Shown here: one piece after another, positions 1 to 9,600 of the stretch
Position numbering within the stretch: the stretch's first letter is position 1
Layout of the letters: the number at the start of each line of letters is the position of its first letter
From: Acidimicrobiia bacterium UBA5794
Lineage (GTDB): Bacteria > Actinomycetota > Acidimicrobiia > Spongiisociales > UBA5794
Assembly: GCA_002418265.1 (NCBI GenBank)
Contig: DIDS01000014.1
Span: 62,001 to 126,000 of the forward strand
DNA length: 64,000 nucleotides
Direction: 5' to 3'
Made by a program: the position numbers and the translations under genes
The notes under the pieces: model-generated
The model's input: only the letters and a program-made list of their open reading frames with translations
Databases searched by the model: none
What the model was told of the DNA's origin: nothing

Positions 1-1035
1 GTCGGCCTCAAGTTCCTCAACCCTCATCTCAATGGTTGCCAGATCGGTGGTCGAATACAGATAGCTGCCATCGGAGCGGGTCAGGAGGAGTGGGGGCAGT
101 TCCTTGGCATCGTCCGGCTCCGCCACATCGACAATGACCGCACCCTCGGATTCGCGAGCCTCCCCCGATGCGAGGAGTCTGGAGACCATCGGGGCAAGGC
201 GATCGTGAACCGTCGACTCTCCGTACCAGACATCGAATTCGACATCGAGTGCTTCAAAGTCGGATCGCTGACCGGCGACCGACACATTCCTGAAATGCCG
301 CCACAGTGCGACATAACCGGCCCGCCCGTTCTGAAGCTCCAACGTCGCAAGGCGGGCACGATCGGCAACGGCAGGATCGTCGACACAGCGTTGGGTGATG
401 ACGGGATACATCTCGGACAGGTCGTCAAGGTCGACCGGAGAATCGCTCGGATAAGGGCCGTCAACGGACTCGTCGTACTCGGGATCGAAGTATGGGAGGC
501 CTGGCTGACGATCCTCGAGCTCAACAATCAACTGCCCGATCGGCATCCCCCAATCGCCCATGTGGATGTCGCCAATGGTGGTGTGCCCAACAAACCGAAA
601 CAGTCGCTTGAGGGACTCACCGATCACGGCCGCACGCAGGTGGCCGACATGGAGTGCTTTGGACAGGTTCGGACCGCCGTAATCGACAATGACCGTTTCG
701 GCGTGCTCGACAGCCTCCACACCGAGACGCTGCGAGCCAGCCATCTCACCGACGGTTTCGGAAAGGAGATCCGGTGTGATCACGATGTTGATGAAACCCG
801 GTCCAGCAATCTCAAGCGATTCGATGAGCGTCGGCTCATCAACGGTGCCGATCACGGCCTCGGCCAGCTCCCGTGGATTGCGACCAGCGCCCTTGGCAGC
901 AGCCAAGGCACCATTGCACTGGTAATCAGCGAGTTCGGGACGCTGGGACACCACGACCTCGCCGAAGGAAGCGTCAACACCCTGGGCTGCGAACGCTCGG
1001 GCGAACACAGCGGTGAGTCTTGATTGAAGCGACAT
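1..1035 (-). CDS. argS: Arginyl-tRNA synthetase, N-terminal part (cut by window edge)
   Basis: Class I aminoacyl-tRNA synthetase that charges tRNA-Arg in the cytoplasm. The minus strand is open from an ATG at 1033-1035 to the window edge, giving the first 345 codons. An N-terminal additional domain typical of ArgS fills roughly residues 1-110. It is followed by the class I signature GPNLSKALHVGH at about residues 121-132, in which HVGH is the HIGH-box ATP-binding motif, and then by GDIHMGDWGMPIGQL around residues 155-169. A GAGGA ribosome-binding site lies just upstream of the ATG. The tRNA-binding C-terminal domain is outside the window. The gene is divergent from a tRNA-Arg gene 65 bp away. 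Confidence 0.95.
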   Translation of the reverse strand, partial: MSLQSRLTAVFARAFAAQGVDASFGEVVVSQRPELADYQCNGALAAAKGAGRNPRELAEAVIGTVDEPTLIESLEIAGPGFINIVITPDLLSETVGEMAGSQRLGVEAVEHAETVIVDYGGPNLSKALHVGHLRAAVIGESLKRLFRFVGHTTIGDIHMGDWGMPIGQLIVELEDRQPGLPYFDPEYDESVDGPYPSDSPVDLDDLSEMYPVITQRCVDDPAVADRARLATLELQNGRAGYVALWRHFRNVSVAGQRSDFEALDVEFDVWYGESTVHDRLAPMVSRLLASGEARESEGAVIVDVAEPDDAKELPPLLLTRSDGSYLYSTTDLATIEMRVEELEAD

Positions 1036-1085
1036 GGGTTGATGGTCCTCGGTTGGTGCACAGGTGAGTGCCAGAACCGCAAGGT

Positions 1086-1091
1086 TACAAT
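1086..1091 (+). promoter_or_regulatory. Possible -10 box of the tRNA-Arg gene
   Basis: TACAAT lies 9 bp before the first base of the tRNA and matches an actinobacterial -10 hexamer. No convincing -35 hexamer is seen at the expected spacing, so this is only a candidate. Confidence 0.35.
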
Positions 1092-1099
1092 CCGGGTGC

Positions 1100-1171
1100 G
1101 CCCCAGTAGCTCAGGGGATAGAGCACTGGCCTCCGGAGCCGGGTGCGCAGGTTCGAATCCTGCCTGGGGCA
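1100..1171 (+). tRNA. tRNA-Arg (anticodon CCG)
   Basis: A complete cloverleaf can be folded by eye. The acceptor stem pairs GCCCCAG (1100-1106) with CTGGGGC (1164-1170). The D arm is GCTC/GAGC. The anticodon stem is CTGGC/GCCGG with one T-G pair, around the loop CTCCGGA. The variable loop has 4 bases, and the T arm is GCAGG-TTCGAAT-CCTGC. The anticodon CCG at 1133-1135 reads the CGG arginine codon. The discriminator base is A1171 and CCA is not encoded. It is divergent from argS. Confidence 0.96.
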
Positions 1172-1177
1172 CGTTTT

Positions 1178-1233
1178 CCGATGACCGATGACCGACTTCA
1201 GAAGTCGGACGTCAGATGTCGGACGTCAGACGC
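1178..1233. repeat. Heptameric tandem repeat array (8 units)
   Basis: Eight consecutive 7-bp units run without loss of phase between the tRNA and the end of the GatB/YqeY-domain gene. They open with CCGATGA twice and CCGACTT, then move to CAGAAGT, CGGACGT, CAGATGT, CGGACGT and CAGACGC. The unit sequence drifts while the 7-bp period is kept. Similar arrays recur in many other intergenic spaces of the window. Confidence 0.75.
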
Positions 1234-1251
1234 ACCCCTGCGGGAGTGAGC

Positions 1252-1707
1252 TCACTCGCTGAGGAGTTCGGACGCCAGGCGATTCACGAGGGCACCGTCG
1301 AGGTCTTCACCCGAGCGCATCACGAGACCCACCACCTTGCCTGGAGGTGTGTCGCCGTTGGCATCGAGATCGATGATCGCCTGTTCAACCAGCTCACGGG
1401 TGGCAGCCTCACCAAGCTTCTTAGGCAAATACCGACTCAGGTACTCGATCTCAAAAGCGATGCTCGCAGATCGCTCGGCACCGGCTTCACCCATCGTGTC
1501 GTACTCGGCCTTGGCCTTCTGGATTCGCTTCACATAGGTTGCGATGACGTCAACGTACAAGGCGTCGTCGACCTCTCCCTCGAATTTGGGAGCAGCCTGT
1601 GCGGTTGCAACTTCGGTGCGGATCGAGCGCACGACGTTGAGCGTCGCTTTGTCGCCGGCCTTCATCGCCGTCTTCTGATCGTCTCGCAGTTGTTGATCGA
1701 TCGACAT
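1252..1707 (-). CDS. GatB/YqeY domain-containing protein
   Basis: A 151-residue cytoplasmic protein of the YqeY family. This is a stand-alone homologue of the tail domain of the GatB subunit of the tRNA-dependent amidotransferase, and its precise role is not settled. Family features are the opening MSIDQQLRDDQKTAMKAGD, the block LNVVRSIRTEV, the EIEYLSRYLPKKL segment near residues 85-98, and a C terminus containing GKVVGLVMRS. The length is usual for the family. The gene lies convergent to the tRNA-Arg gene and shares an intergenic region with the divergent whiB gene. Confidence 0.92.
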   Translation of the reverse strand: MSIDQQLRDDQKTAMKAGDKATLNVVRSIRTEVATAQAAPKFEGEVDDALYVDVIATYVKRIQKAKAEYDTMGEAGAERSASIAFEIEYLSRYLPKKLGEAATRELVEQAIIDLDANGDTPPGKVVGLVMRSGEDLDGALVNRLASELLSE

Positions 1708-1936
1708 GTCTGTTCCTCACGTTGTGATGTGACACCGATGGTACCGACGGAACCAGCCTGCCTTCACACCAGCTCGCGAAAACCATCACAGAGTATCCCA
1801 AAGGTATGGTTTTCATTTCGTACAATTCGGTTGAGGGCATTCTCACAAATATCCCAGAATCATTTGACATGGACGGGTACATTGTGAAAGACTTCACTTT
1901 CGTAGGTGCAAGCGAGCATTTGTAGGAGAGACCACC
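1708..1936. other. Divergent promoter region of the yqeY-like gene and whiB
   Basis: A 229-bp intergenic region with relatively AT-rich sequence that must hold the promoters of both flanking genes. TACAAT at 1821-1826 and TTGACA at 1864-1869 are seen on the plus strand, but neither has a partner hexamer at normal spacing. No ORF or RNA structure is recognised. Confidence 0.4.
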
Positions 1937-2209
1937 GTGCTGACCGTGACAGACTGGCGTGAACTATCCGCTTGTCGAGCCTCCGATCCCGACATCTTCT
2001 TCCCAGTGGGAACGACGGGCCCAGCGATCGACATGATTGAGAAGGCAACGGCCATCTGCTCCACATGCATGGTTCTTGAGGAATGCCTCCTCTATGCACT
2101 CGAAACCAATCAAGAGGCCGGCGTTTGGGGCGGACTCCCCGAGGACGACCGGCGCCGCTACCGCAAGCGTTGGCTGGCAGAACGTCGACGGAGACGTCAG
2201 GCGTCGTAG
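1937..2209 (+). CDS. WhiB-family iron-sulfur transcription factor
   Basis: A 90-residue Wbl protein, an actinobacterial [4Fe-4S]-containing regulator that works with the principal sigma factor. The four cluster ligands are Cys13, Cys41, Cys44 and Cys50, in the arrangement C-x27-C-x2-C-x5-C. The family turn GVWGG is at residues 62-66 and is followed by a basic DNA-binding tail rich in Arg. The GTG start has an AGGAG ribosome-binding site 9-10 bp upstream. The length and WRELSACR opening fit the WhiB1/WhiB2 type, but I cannot assign the subclass. A terminator-like hairpin follows the gene. Confidence 0.95.
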   Translation: MLTVTDWRELSACRASDPDIFFPVGTTGPAIDMIEKATAICSTCMVLEECLLYALETNQEAGVWGGLPEDDRRRYRKRWLAERRRRRQAS

Positions 2210-2244
2210 GCATCACATCATTGCCCATACCGGGCGATCCACGA

Positions 2245-2272
2245 GAAGGACCCGCCATATGTCGGGTCCTTC
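2245..2272 (+). terminator. Hairpin terminator after whiB
   Basis: A perfect 10-bp stem, GAAGGACCCG with CGGGTCCTTC, closes an 8-base loop 35 bp after the whiB stop codon. The following bases are only weakly T-rich. This fits a GC-rich actinobacterial intrinsic terminator that separates whiB from the next regulator. Confidence 0.7.
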
Positions 2273-2347
2273 CTTCATGGCTTCGTGGTCATGTTGCCAA
2301 TTTTGGGGACGGGTGGATAATGGGATGAGAACCCCCGAGAGGTAGGT

Positions 2348-5300
2348 ATGCCAGTAAGTCCAGCCACCGGTGATTTCGTGGTGGCGCGACCACGGCTCGA
2401 GGGACTTCTCAACGGGGCGACCAGTCGGCGTCTCACGGCCCTCACGGGTGGCGCGGGCATCGGCAAGACAACGCTCCTGTTCTCATGGTCAAGCAACGCC
2501 CGCACCACATGGCACACCATCACGGCCGCTGACACCTCCCTGTCGACCATCGCAAGGACGATGCACAACAAGCTTCGCCTTCGGGTCCCCGCATTGTCGA
2601 GTGAGCTGCTTCTTGCAATTGAAAGTCAGCCAGGTCCGGTGTCGATGACCGGTGAGGCAGACCGGGCGGCAACCCTCGCTGGAACGCTTGCCGAGGATCT
2701 CGATCGTGTTGCCGGTGACGACATCATCCTGATCCTCGACAACCTTCAACTCCTGAGCCCAAACGCAGACGCATCCCGATTCGTTGCCGAACTCGCACGG
2801 AATGCTCCCCACAGCCTCCACATCATCACAGCGTCACGTGACCCCCTCCCATTTCCCATCAGTCGCATGAAGCTCCACGGCGATGCCATCGAGATCGATC
2901 AAAGCGATCTCGCATTCACCCGTGACGAGGTCGAGGCATTGTTCGAACTCGTAGGCAGAGAGGTGAGTTCAGACTTCATCGACGCCGTCATGCGTCGGAC
3001 AGGTGGCTGGCCGGTTGCGGTGGCCCTCACCGCACGAACCGGAGTCCTCGGAACCGACAACCTCAACCCCGATGATGCGACGTGGAAACGGACCCTCTTT
3101 GACTACCTCGCTGAAGAAGTGATCAATCATGAGAGCCCGGAAATGGTTGATGTGTTGAGAAGGGTGGCCAATCTGCCATGGATCGTGCGGGATCTCGCTG
3201 AGTACCTCGGATTCGACATGGTTGACCGTCTCCTCGGATCCGAGCTGCGACCCGTGTTCACCGCGGAACTCGACACCCCGCCACGAGCGGTGACGATCAC
3301 GCCACTGCTCACCGAATACTTCACCTCGCGGCTCCCCCTCCCGAAGTCAGAACTCGTCCCCTTCAAGAGCCGTGCCGCGCAGTGGTACCAGCAGGTGGGG
3401 GCTTTCCCCGAGGCACTCGACTGTCTCTTGGCGGCCGAAGCTGCTCCTGAGGTGCTCGGGTCATTTGTTCTCACCAACGGTGATGCGATGCTTGCTGGCG
3501 AAACAGTCACGACGGTCCTCGAAGCGATTCAAGCGATTCCCGGTGACAATCGGACTCCGGAACTCGCCCTCATCGAGGCAAACGCTCTCCAGATGACCGG
3601 TGACTGGGAAGGTGCCATTGCGGCGTACCGGTCGCTCATCATCGGTGACGATCCGATACCTGCGGGTCTGGCGTGGCGGCTCGGCTATCTCCTCCACATG
3701 AAGGGGGATGTCGCCGCTGCCCTTGAGCTCTATGAGAGAGCGGCAACCGAGTACGCAGACGCGAGCGACCAGGCTGCCCTGCTGAGTTGGCATGCCGCAG
3801 CACTTTGGTTGCGCGGTGATCGGGATGCTTCGACAAAGCTTGCAAGTGAGGCTCTTGGGATCGCAACTCGCATTGGTGACCATCGATCGCTGGCCACCAC
3901 GTACACCGTCATGGCGATGAACGCGGCGTTCGACGGCGATCGCGCGTCGAACGATTTCTACTATCTACAGGCCCTTGATCATGCGGAACGAGCAAGGGAC
4001 GCCATCCAGACAATCAGGATCCGGTCGAATCGTGGTTCCCATTTCTTCGAGGAGGGCGATTACCAGACGGCGCTTGCCGAACTCGATATCGCACTCCGTC
4101 TCGCAGATCTCACCGGTTCGGAGTTCTGGAAGGCAATGGCGCTCACGAATCGTGGCCAAGTCGTGTTTGCACTCGGTCGTATCGAAGAAGCGCTCCAGGA
4201 CCTCGGAGCGGCACGGGAAGCGATGCGCCGACTCGGGTCGCGGATCGAGGCCTATCCCCTGAGCTATCTCGGAACGGTCCACGCCATGCGTGGTGACCGT
4301 GGTGCTGCGATACGCGCCTATGAGGAGGCAGTCCGCCTGTCTGAGGATCAGGGGGATCTCCAGGGCCTCGTTCCGAGCCTCGCGGGGCTCGCCAGGGTCA
4401 CGGCGACCGACGATCCGGCCAGGGCGAGAACGCTCGCAGATCGAGCGTGTGAGACAACATCGGTGCTCGGACACGTTGAGGCCCTGCTGGCCTCAGCCCA
4501 TGTCGCCTCCGTCGAAGGTGACCACGCTCGCGCCATGGAGGATGCAACCCGGGCCGGGGTCACCGCAACCAAACGCAACGACCTGCCGGGGATAGCGGAG
4601 TCACTCGAGTTGCGTGCTCGGGCGTCGGCTGATTCCCAGGAGTGCAGACGGTTCCTTCGCGAGGCTCGGGATCTGTGGGATCAGCTTGCCGCGCCCATCG
4701 GTGTCACGAGGGTGGACATCGCCCTTGCACGGCACATCGGTGGCGATGAAGGCCTCAAGTTGGCGCGTCATGCCCGCACGATGGCTTCACGCCTCGGTGC
4801 AGGAAGTCTCGTGCGGGAGGCAACCGAGGTCGCTTCGTCGCTGAGCGAACAGGTGCCGTCCGGCGTCGTCGTGACAACTTTGGGTCACTTCTCTGTTTCG
4901 GTCGCGGGACGGGTGGTCTCTCCATCGGATTGGCAATCGCGGGTGGCCAGGGAAGTGTTTGCGATGCTCGTGACCGCCAGGGGTCGTGCGGTCCATCGCG
5001 AGGTCCTGATGGAGCGAATGTGGCCAGACGAAAGCCCGAAGAAGACCTCAAATCGGTTGTCGGTTGCTCTCAGCACGATTCGTGGGGTGCTTGACCCAAC
5101 GCGCACAAACGACTCGAACCACTACGTGGCGACACACGAAGGGGCCGTGTTGATCAACATGGACAACCTCCAGGTCGATGTTGTCGACTTCCTCGCAGCG
5201 GCCAATGACGGGCTCACCAGGATCGGGGGCCCGGTGCGCGAAGCGGCGGGACATGAAGCAGCCATCGAACGTCTCAAGGCTGCTGAATTGTTGTACCTCG

Positions 5301-5635
5301 GTGACTACCTCCCTGAATACCAATACGCCGACTGGACCATCAACCTGCGCGAGGAGGCACGAACTGCGTATGTCGCGGCGGTCACCGCTCTTGCAAAGAT
5401 TGATTTCGAGGAGGGTGAATACGACTCTTCAGCTCGTAGATACCTGAGGATTCTCGAGCAGGAGCCCTACAACGAGATCGCTCACCGCGGTGCAATCGAC
5501 GCAACGTTCCGCGCGGGTCGACATGGTGTGGCCCGCCGGTTGTATCGGGTGTACGCGGAACAGATGGCGACCATCGGGGTTGAGCCGTCATCGTATCCGA
5601 GCGCCGAAAAAGGTGAAACCGAAACCTCGCTTTAA
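2348..5635 (+). CDS. Large STAND/TPR transcriptional regulator with C-terminal winged-helix and BTAD domains
   Basis: A 1095-residue regulator. The N-terminal MalT/AAA-like NTPase carries the Walker A motif GGAGIGKTT at residues 34-42 and a Walker B motif IILILD at about 126-131. A long alpha-helical, TPR-like region covers roughly residues 350-830, with many repeats such as GDWEGAIAAYRSL. At about 841-945 an OmpR-type winged helix is followed by a bacterial transcriptional activation domain to about residue 1090. This is an AfsR/SARP arrangement with the DNA-binding part moved to the C terminus. The ATG has a GAGAGG ribosome-binding site. It starts a run of plus-strand genes encoding a small protein and secreted proteins, so control of those genes is a natural inference. 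The inducing ligand is unknown. Confidence 0.88.
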   Translation: MPVSPATGDFVVARPRLEGLLNGATSRRLTALTGGAGIGKTTLLFSWSSNARTTWHTITAADTSLSTIARTMHNKLRLRVPALSSELLLAIESQPGPVSMTGEADRAATLAGTLAEDLDRVAGDDIILILDNLQLLSPNADASRFVAELARNAPHSLHIITASRDPLPFPISRMKLHGDAIEIDQSDLAFTRDEVEALFELVGREVSSDFIDAVMRRTGGWPVAVALTARTGVLGTDNLNPDDATWKRTLFDYLAEEVINHESPEMVDVLRRVANLPWIVRDLAEYLGFDMVDRLLGSELRPVFTAELDTPPRAVTITPLLTEYFTSRLPLPKSELVPFKSRAAQWYQQVGAFPEALDCLLAAEAAPEVLGSFVLTNGDAMLAGETVTTVLEAIQAIPGDNRTPELALIEANALQMTGDWEGAIAAYRSLIIGDDPIPAGLAWRLGYLLHMKGDVAAALELYERAATEYADASDQAALLSWHAAALWLRGDRDASTKLASEALGIATRIGDHRSLATTYTVMAMNAAFDGDRASNDFYYLQALDHAERARDAIQTIRIRSNRGSHFFEEGDYQTALAELDIALRLADLTGSEFWKAMALTNRGQVVFALGRIEEALQDLGAAREAMRRLGSRIEAYPLSYLGTVHAMRGDRGAAIRAYEEAVRLSEDQGDLQGLVPSLAGLARVTATDDPARARTLADRACETTSVLGHVEALLASAHVASVEGDHARAMEDATRAGVTATKRNDLPGIAESLELRARASADSQECRRFLREARDLWDQLAAPIGVTRVDIALARHIGGDEGLKLARHARTMASRLGAGSLVREATEVASSLSEQVPSGVVVTTLGHFSVSVAGRVVSPSDWQSRVAREVFAMLVTARGRAVHREVLMERMWPDESPKKTSNRLSVALSTIRGVLDPTRTNDSNHYVATHEGAVLINMDNLQVDVVDFLAAANDGLTRIGGPVREAAGHEAAIERLKAAELLYLGDYLPEYQYADWTINLREEARTAYVAAVTALAKIDFEEGEYDSSARRYLRILEQEPYNEIAHRGAIDATFRAGRHGVARRLYRVYAEQMATIGVEPSSYPSAEKGETETSL

Positions 5636-5668
5636 GCCAGCGCTAAGGGTGCTCGTGATACTCGCTCC

Positions 5669-5857
5669 ATGGAAACGTTCATTGTACGACTGTGGCGCAA
5701 TCCGTCAGGCTCATTCGACCTTCGGGGATCCGTGGTGCACATCCGCTCCGGTACGACCCAGCAATTCGACACCGGTGACCGGTTACTCGACATTCTCAAA
5801 CGTCAGGGACCCAGCGCGGTAGAACCGGAGGCGGCGCGTAACGAGGAGGTTCTTTGA
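5669..5857 (+). CDS. Small conserved-looking protein downstream of the BTAD regulator
   Basis: A 62-residue soluble protein, 33 bp after the regulator. Its stop codon overlaps the next start by one base (TGATG), so it is probably translated and coupled. The pattern FIVRLWRNPSGSFDLRGSV, then a His-x2-Ser-Gly turn and a final LLDIL, recalls small proteins I associate with BTAD-type regulators in Actinobacteria and Chloroflexi. That family memory is unverified and no function is known. The charged tail after residue 48 may be disordered. Confidence 0.6.
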   Translation: METFIVRLWRNPSGSFDLRGSVVHIRSGTTQQFDTGDRLLDILKRQGPSAVEPEAARNEEVL

Positions 5858-6630
5858 TGCCCCATCCACGTTCTCGGTTGCTCGTCGTCGGGGTTGTGTT
5901 CGCGGCCTTCGTCGCTTCGTGCTCAAGCAGCTCCCAAACGGACAACTCCACGAATCCACCATCGGATGGTGGTGCTGGCGGTACGACGACGAGCGCTCAA
6001 ACCGGTGACACAGCGACAAGTCCCCCAGCCGACGAGCCATCAGGGGCTGCGGCCGGGGAATGCACGGTGACCGTCAGCGGAGATCTCGAGGGTTCATGGA
6101 CCTACCCACAGACCCGGCTCAACAACTTCTCCAGCGACTACTGGACAACCGAACAGGAAGAACGCGAGGCGCTGAGCATCTTTGATTCGGACAATTCGAG
6201 GGGAACCTACGAGGAGATCATCGCTCGCGGTGAACCGATCGTGACCTTCTTCACGCTCGGATGCGGACCAGACGATGACATGGGCGTTGGAGCAGCGCTG
6301 TTTTCAACCGAAGCAACCGTTGCCGATCAGATGCCCATGGGGCCGGGCTCGTATCCGATCTCGGGTGATGCCTTCGACCTCGCAAACGGGCCGCCACAAA
6401 CCATGATGGCGTTCTTCACACCGGAAAGTGAACCGGACTCGATATGGAACGTCCTCGACGCCGGATCGGTCGAGATCACCAAATGGGACGGGACAGAGGT
6501 GAGAGGGACCTTCTCGTTGGACGCCGCCGAATCCGAAGCCTTCGTCGACAACCCACGCTCGATCCACGTCGATGGCACGTTCGACTATCTCTGCACCGAA
6601 GAACTGATGGGTCACACTCCATGTGGCTAG
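5857..6630 (+). CDS. Putative lipoprotein of unknown function
   Basis: A 257-residue exported protein. The N terminus MPHPRSRLLVVGVVFAAFVASC is a classic lipoprotein signal with the lipobox VASC. A Ser/Thr/Gly-rich linker follows up to about residue 65, then a mature domain of mostly beta character with CTVTVSGDLEGSWT near its start. Three further Cys residues, two of them near the C terminus, may form disulfides. I chose the ATG at 5857, which overlaps the preceding stop and has a strong GAGGAGG site 7 bp upstream. A TTG one codon earlier is possible. Its end overlaps the next gene. I do not recognise the domain. Confidence 0.8.
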   Translation: MPHPRSRLLVVGVVFAAFVASCSSSSQTDNSTNPPSDGGAGGTTTSAQTGDTATSPPADEPSGAAAGECTVTVSGDLEGSWTYPQTRLNNFSSDYWTTEQEEREALSIFDSDNSRGTYEEIIARGEPIVTFFTLGCGPDDDMGVGAALFSTEATVADQMPMGPGSYPISGDAFDLANGPPQTMMAFFTPESEPDSIWNVLDAGSVEITKWDGTEVRGTFSLDAAESEAFVDNPRSIHVDGTFDYLCTEELMGHTPCG

Positions 6631-9600
6631 TGATCCCGTGAAGTATCGCGTCGCGCTCGTTGTGGCCCTGGCCCTCATCGCGACAGCGTGCACGAGAACC
6701 ACCGAGCCAACAACCACCGGACCCGGGGGCCAGGTTCCCGCTCCTCCGCCACCGGCAAAGATCGCTCCCGTGCTCCGGCGGGCAGGGTCTCCGGTGGCGC
6801 CGCTGACCGGCCAAGATGTCCTGTTCGACACGATGACCTTTTCGGACAAACCGATCGCCCGTATCGAGTTGTGGGACTCAACCGAGCTCGTCGACTCCTA
6901 CGAGCCGGAGGAACCAGAGAGCGAGGTGCACCATGTCTGGGAGTGGAAACCGGGTACCTCTGGTATCCATGCGTTAGTGCTTCGGGCCATCGATGTCGAT
7001 GATGCATCGGCGACATCGTTCCCCCAATGGATGCGTGTTGGTGAGGGATCAACCGATGCGGCCGCCCAGGACCAAGGGGCCAACAGTGCGCCCGAGCCCG
7101 GCCCGCAGTCCCAGGCACCGATCCCGGAATTGGCGATCAACACCACCACATGTATCGCCTCGTTGACCCTTCCTGCGGTTCAGGGTACAGAAGGGATCAC
7201 GGTCAATGCTGCGGTGATGGGTGCACCCGGATTCGTTCCGCTCCCAGCTGTGCCGGGTAGCGGCGGGACCGTTGACATCCCGCTCGGCGGGAGTCCGGTT
7301 CTTGTGTACAGCGAGTCATACGGAACCGTGAAGACAAATCCCGGCCCACCGACCATCATCGATCCCCCTTCTGGGTGCGCCGACAATGGATGGTCCGGCA
7401 ACCTCACCTTCCACAACGGTGTTCTTGAGGCCGACGTCAACAACGCCTATCTCTATGTGACCTACGACGGCACGACATGGGACCGAGTTCCTGCCCAGGA
7501 CGACGCCTTCATCCATCCCGAGGTCGACGGCACATTCGACTTCGCACCGCTTCTCGGGCCACCACAACCAGACGCACCGGTGTCGGTCGAGGCATGGGGT
7601 TGGCAGGGAGACACCCTCACACCGCTCGGGCGCTCCACGTGGAGCCCACCCGAATCCACCGATTCCGTAGGAAACCAGAACTCAACGGTCACACCCGGTC
7701 TCGGCCCACTGTTCGCCGACAGCACGCTCAATTGGATCGTCCAAAACAAACTCGTCACGTCCGGCGCCATCTGCACGTTCGATCCAACTGCCGTAGAAAA
7801 AGCGCCATCCCCGTATCCGGTCATCCCCGTCACTGTCGTGGGAGAAACACCCGCCTCGAGTCCCCCGACAACAGCCGGTTCAACCATCCCGGTCCTGCCC
7901 GAACCGTGCACGAACATCTATTCCGGCCAGTACAACAACACGTTCCGGTGGCTGCCGCTCAACAGCAAGGGACTCACCCACGCCGTCGCCCAGGTCTCCA
8001 CCGTGCCTCCCCCAACCGAACCGACCCTTGACTTCCCCGGTCTGGTCATGGTCCAGGACGTCGGTATCCCCGCCAGTGACGAGTCGATCGACTTTGAGCT
8101 CGACTTTGGACCTGTCATTGATCCGGCTGCGACCGATACAACATCATCGGGAGTGTCCAAGATTGAGTGGGGGCAACTGAACTACCAGACGATGCCGGGA
8201 CTCGGTTTGGACCCACAACCCGACAAGACACCAGTCGCCACAGAGACCGTGGTTCTCACCCTTCCACCCTCCCTGCAACGGTCCTCCGACGAGACCCGGC
8301 TCACACAGGAGCGGTTGTGGATCCGGGTGGTGCCCTTCATCGGTGACCAGTTGGCCATCGGCAAGTCCGACCCTGTGGTCATTGACGTCCTCAGACAGCC
8401 ACCTCCCGCCGAGCAATCCGACCCCACCCTGCCGCCTTCGATGTCGGTTGAGGTGCGAATGACCCGTCCGCATCTCCCGAATCCGTCTTATGGGCGTTGT
8501 GTGCGGGTCGTCGAGAACCCGTTCGGTTCCAAGAACCCCGATCCAGCCACCACACCGTGGTGGTATTCCGACCGCGGCGTGGAACCACCCATGTTTCTGG
8601 GTGATCCTTCGAAGCCTGACCCGTGGTACCAGGGTTTCGAGAAGTCGGCATTCATCTATCAAGGCGTGGTGAAGACCCACACGGGCATGGTCCCGGGTGC
8701 CACTGTGTGTGCAGGCAAACTGTCGCCGCCATCGAAGCAGTGGTGGGAATACATCGCTGACGCCGTCAAGTTCGTCGGTTGGGTGTGGGGGATGTACCTG
8801 ACCGTGTGGGACAAGCTGAAAGACGTCGCCGCGAGTGTCGTTGCGTTTGCCACGGGTTGCAACGCGATCGCCGAGGCGACCGGCAAGAGCGAGGCGGAAG
8901 CCAAGGCTCTGTGCGAGGGGTGGAGCAAGACGGCGATCACCACTGCGCTCACGGTCTTCGCAGGGATTCCACCGACGCTCCCCAAGTTCAAGGATCTCGC
9001 CGAGATAGGGAAGGGAAAGCTCAAGGATCAGCTGATCAAACAGATGTCTGATCAGGGTGTGTTCGACAATTGCGCGGTTCTGGCGTCCGAGTGTCAAAAG
9101 CTGGCCGAGAAGATGGCAGACAAAATTCTTGATGAGATGCAGATCGCGGCGACCAACGCCGTTGTCCAAACCGCAACAGTTGGACAACAGTGGATCCTCA
9201 GGATCCACCCGGGGATCTACGTCGTTCCAGAACCGGCAGGAACCCTCTCACCCGCGACATTTGAAATCACATTCACCCGGAGCACTGATCCGACAGCACC
9301 GAAACCACCGGCATCATGCAACGTGACCGCACACGTTTTCGGGGACAGGACCGAATACTCGTGGGAGAACTACTCGACCGGAAAGTGGATCGAGAACCAG
9401 CCCGTTGAATCCGTCGCGGTCATGGCGCCCGAGAGCATGCAGATCGACCTCTCGAAACTTGAACCCGGTGAGAGCCTCAAGACGGTCATCACAGCCGGCA
9501 ACCTGGTGGATTGGTATCCCCCCGGTCAGGACCCGATCCTTCCCAAAACGCCGTACAACGTCAAGCCCCAAGGATGGATCTTCCTGGGAGAGACGGGATC

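Noticed and set aside
205..1023. Long plus-strand ORF opposite argS
   Set aside because: The minus strand gives a clear ArgS sequence with the HIGH-box motif; the plus frame is its antisense shadow.
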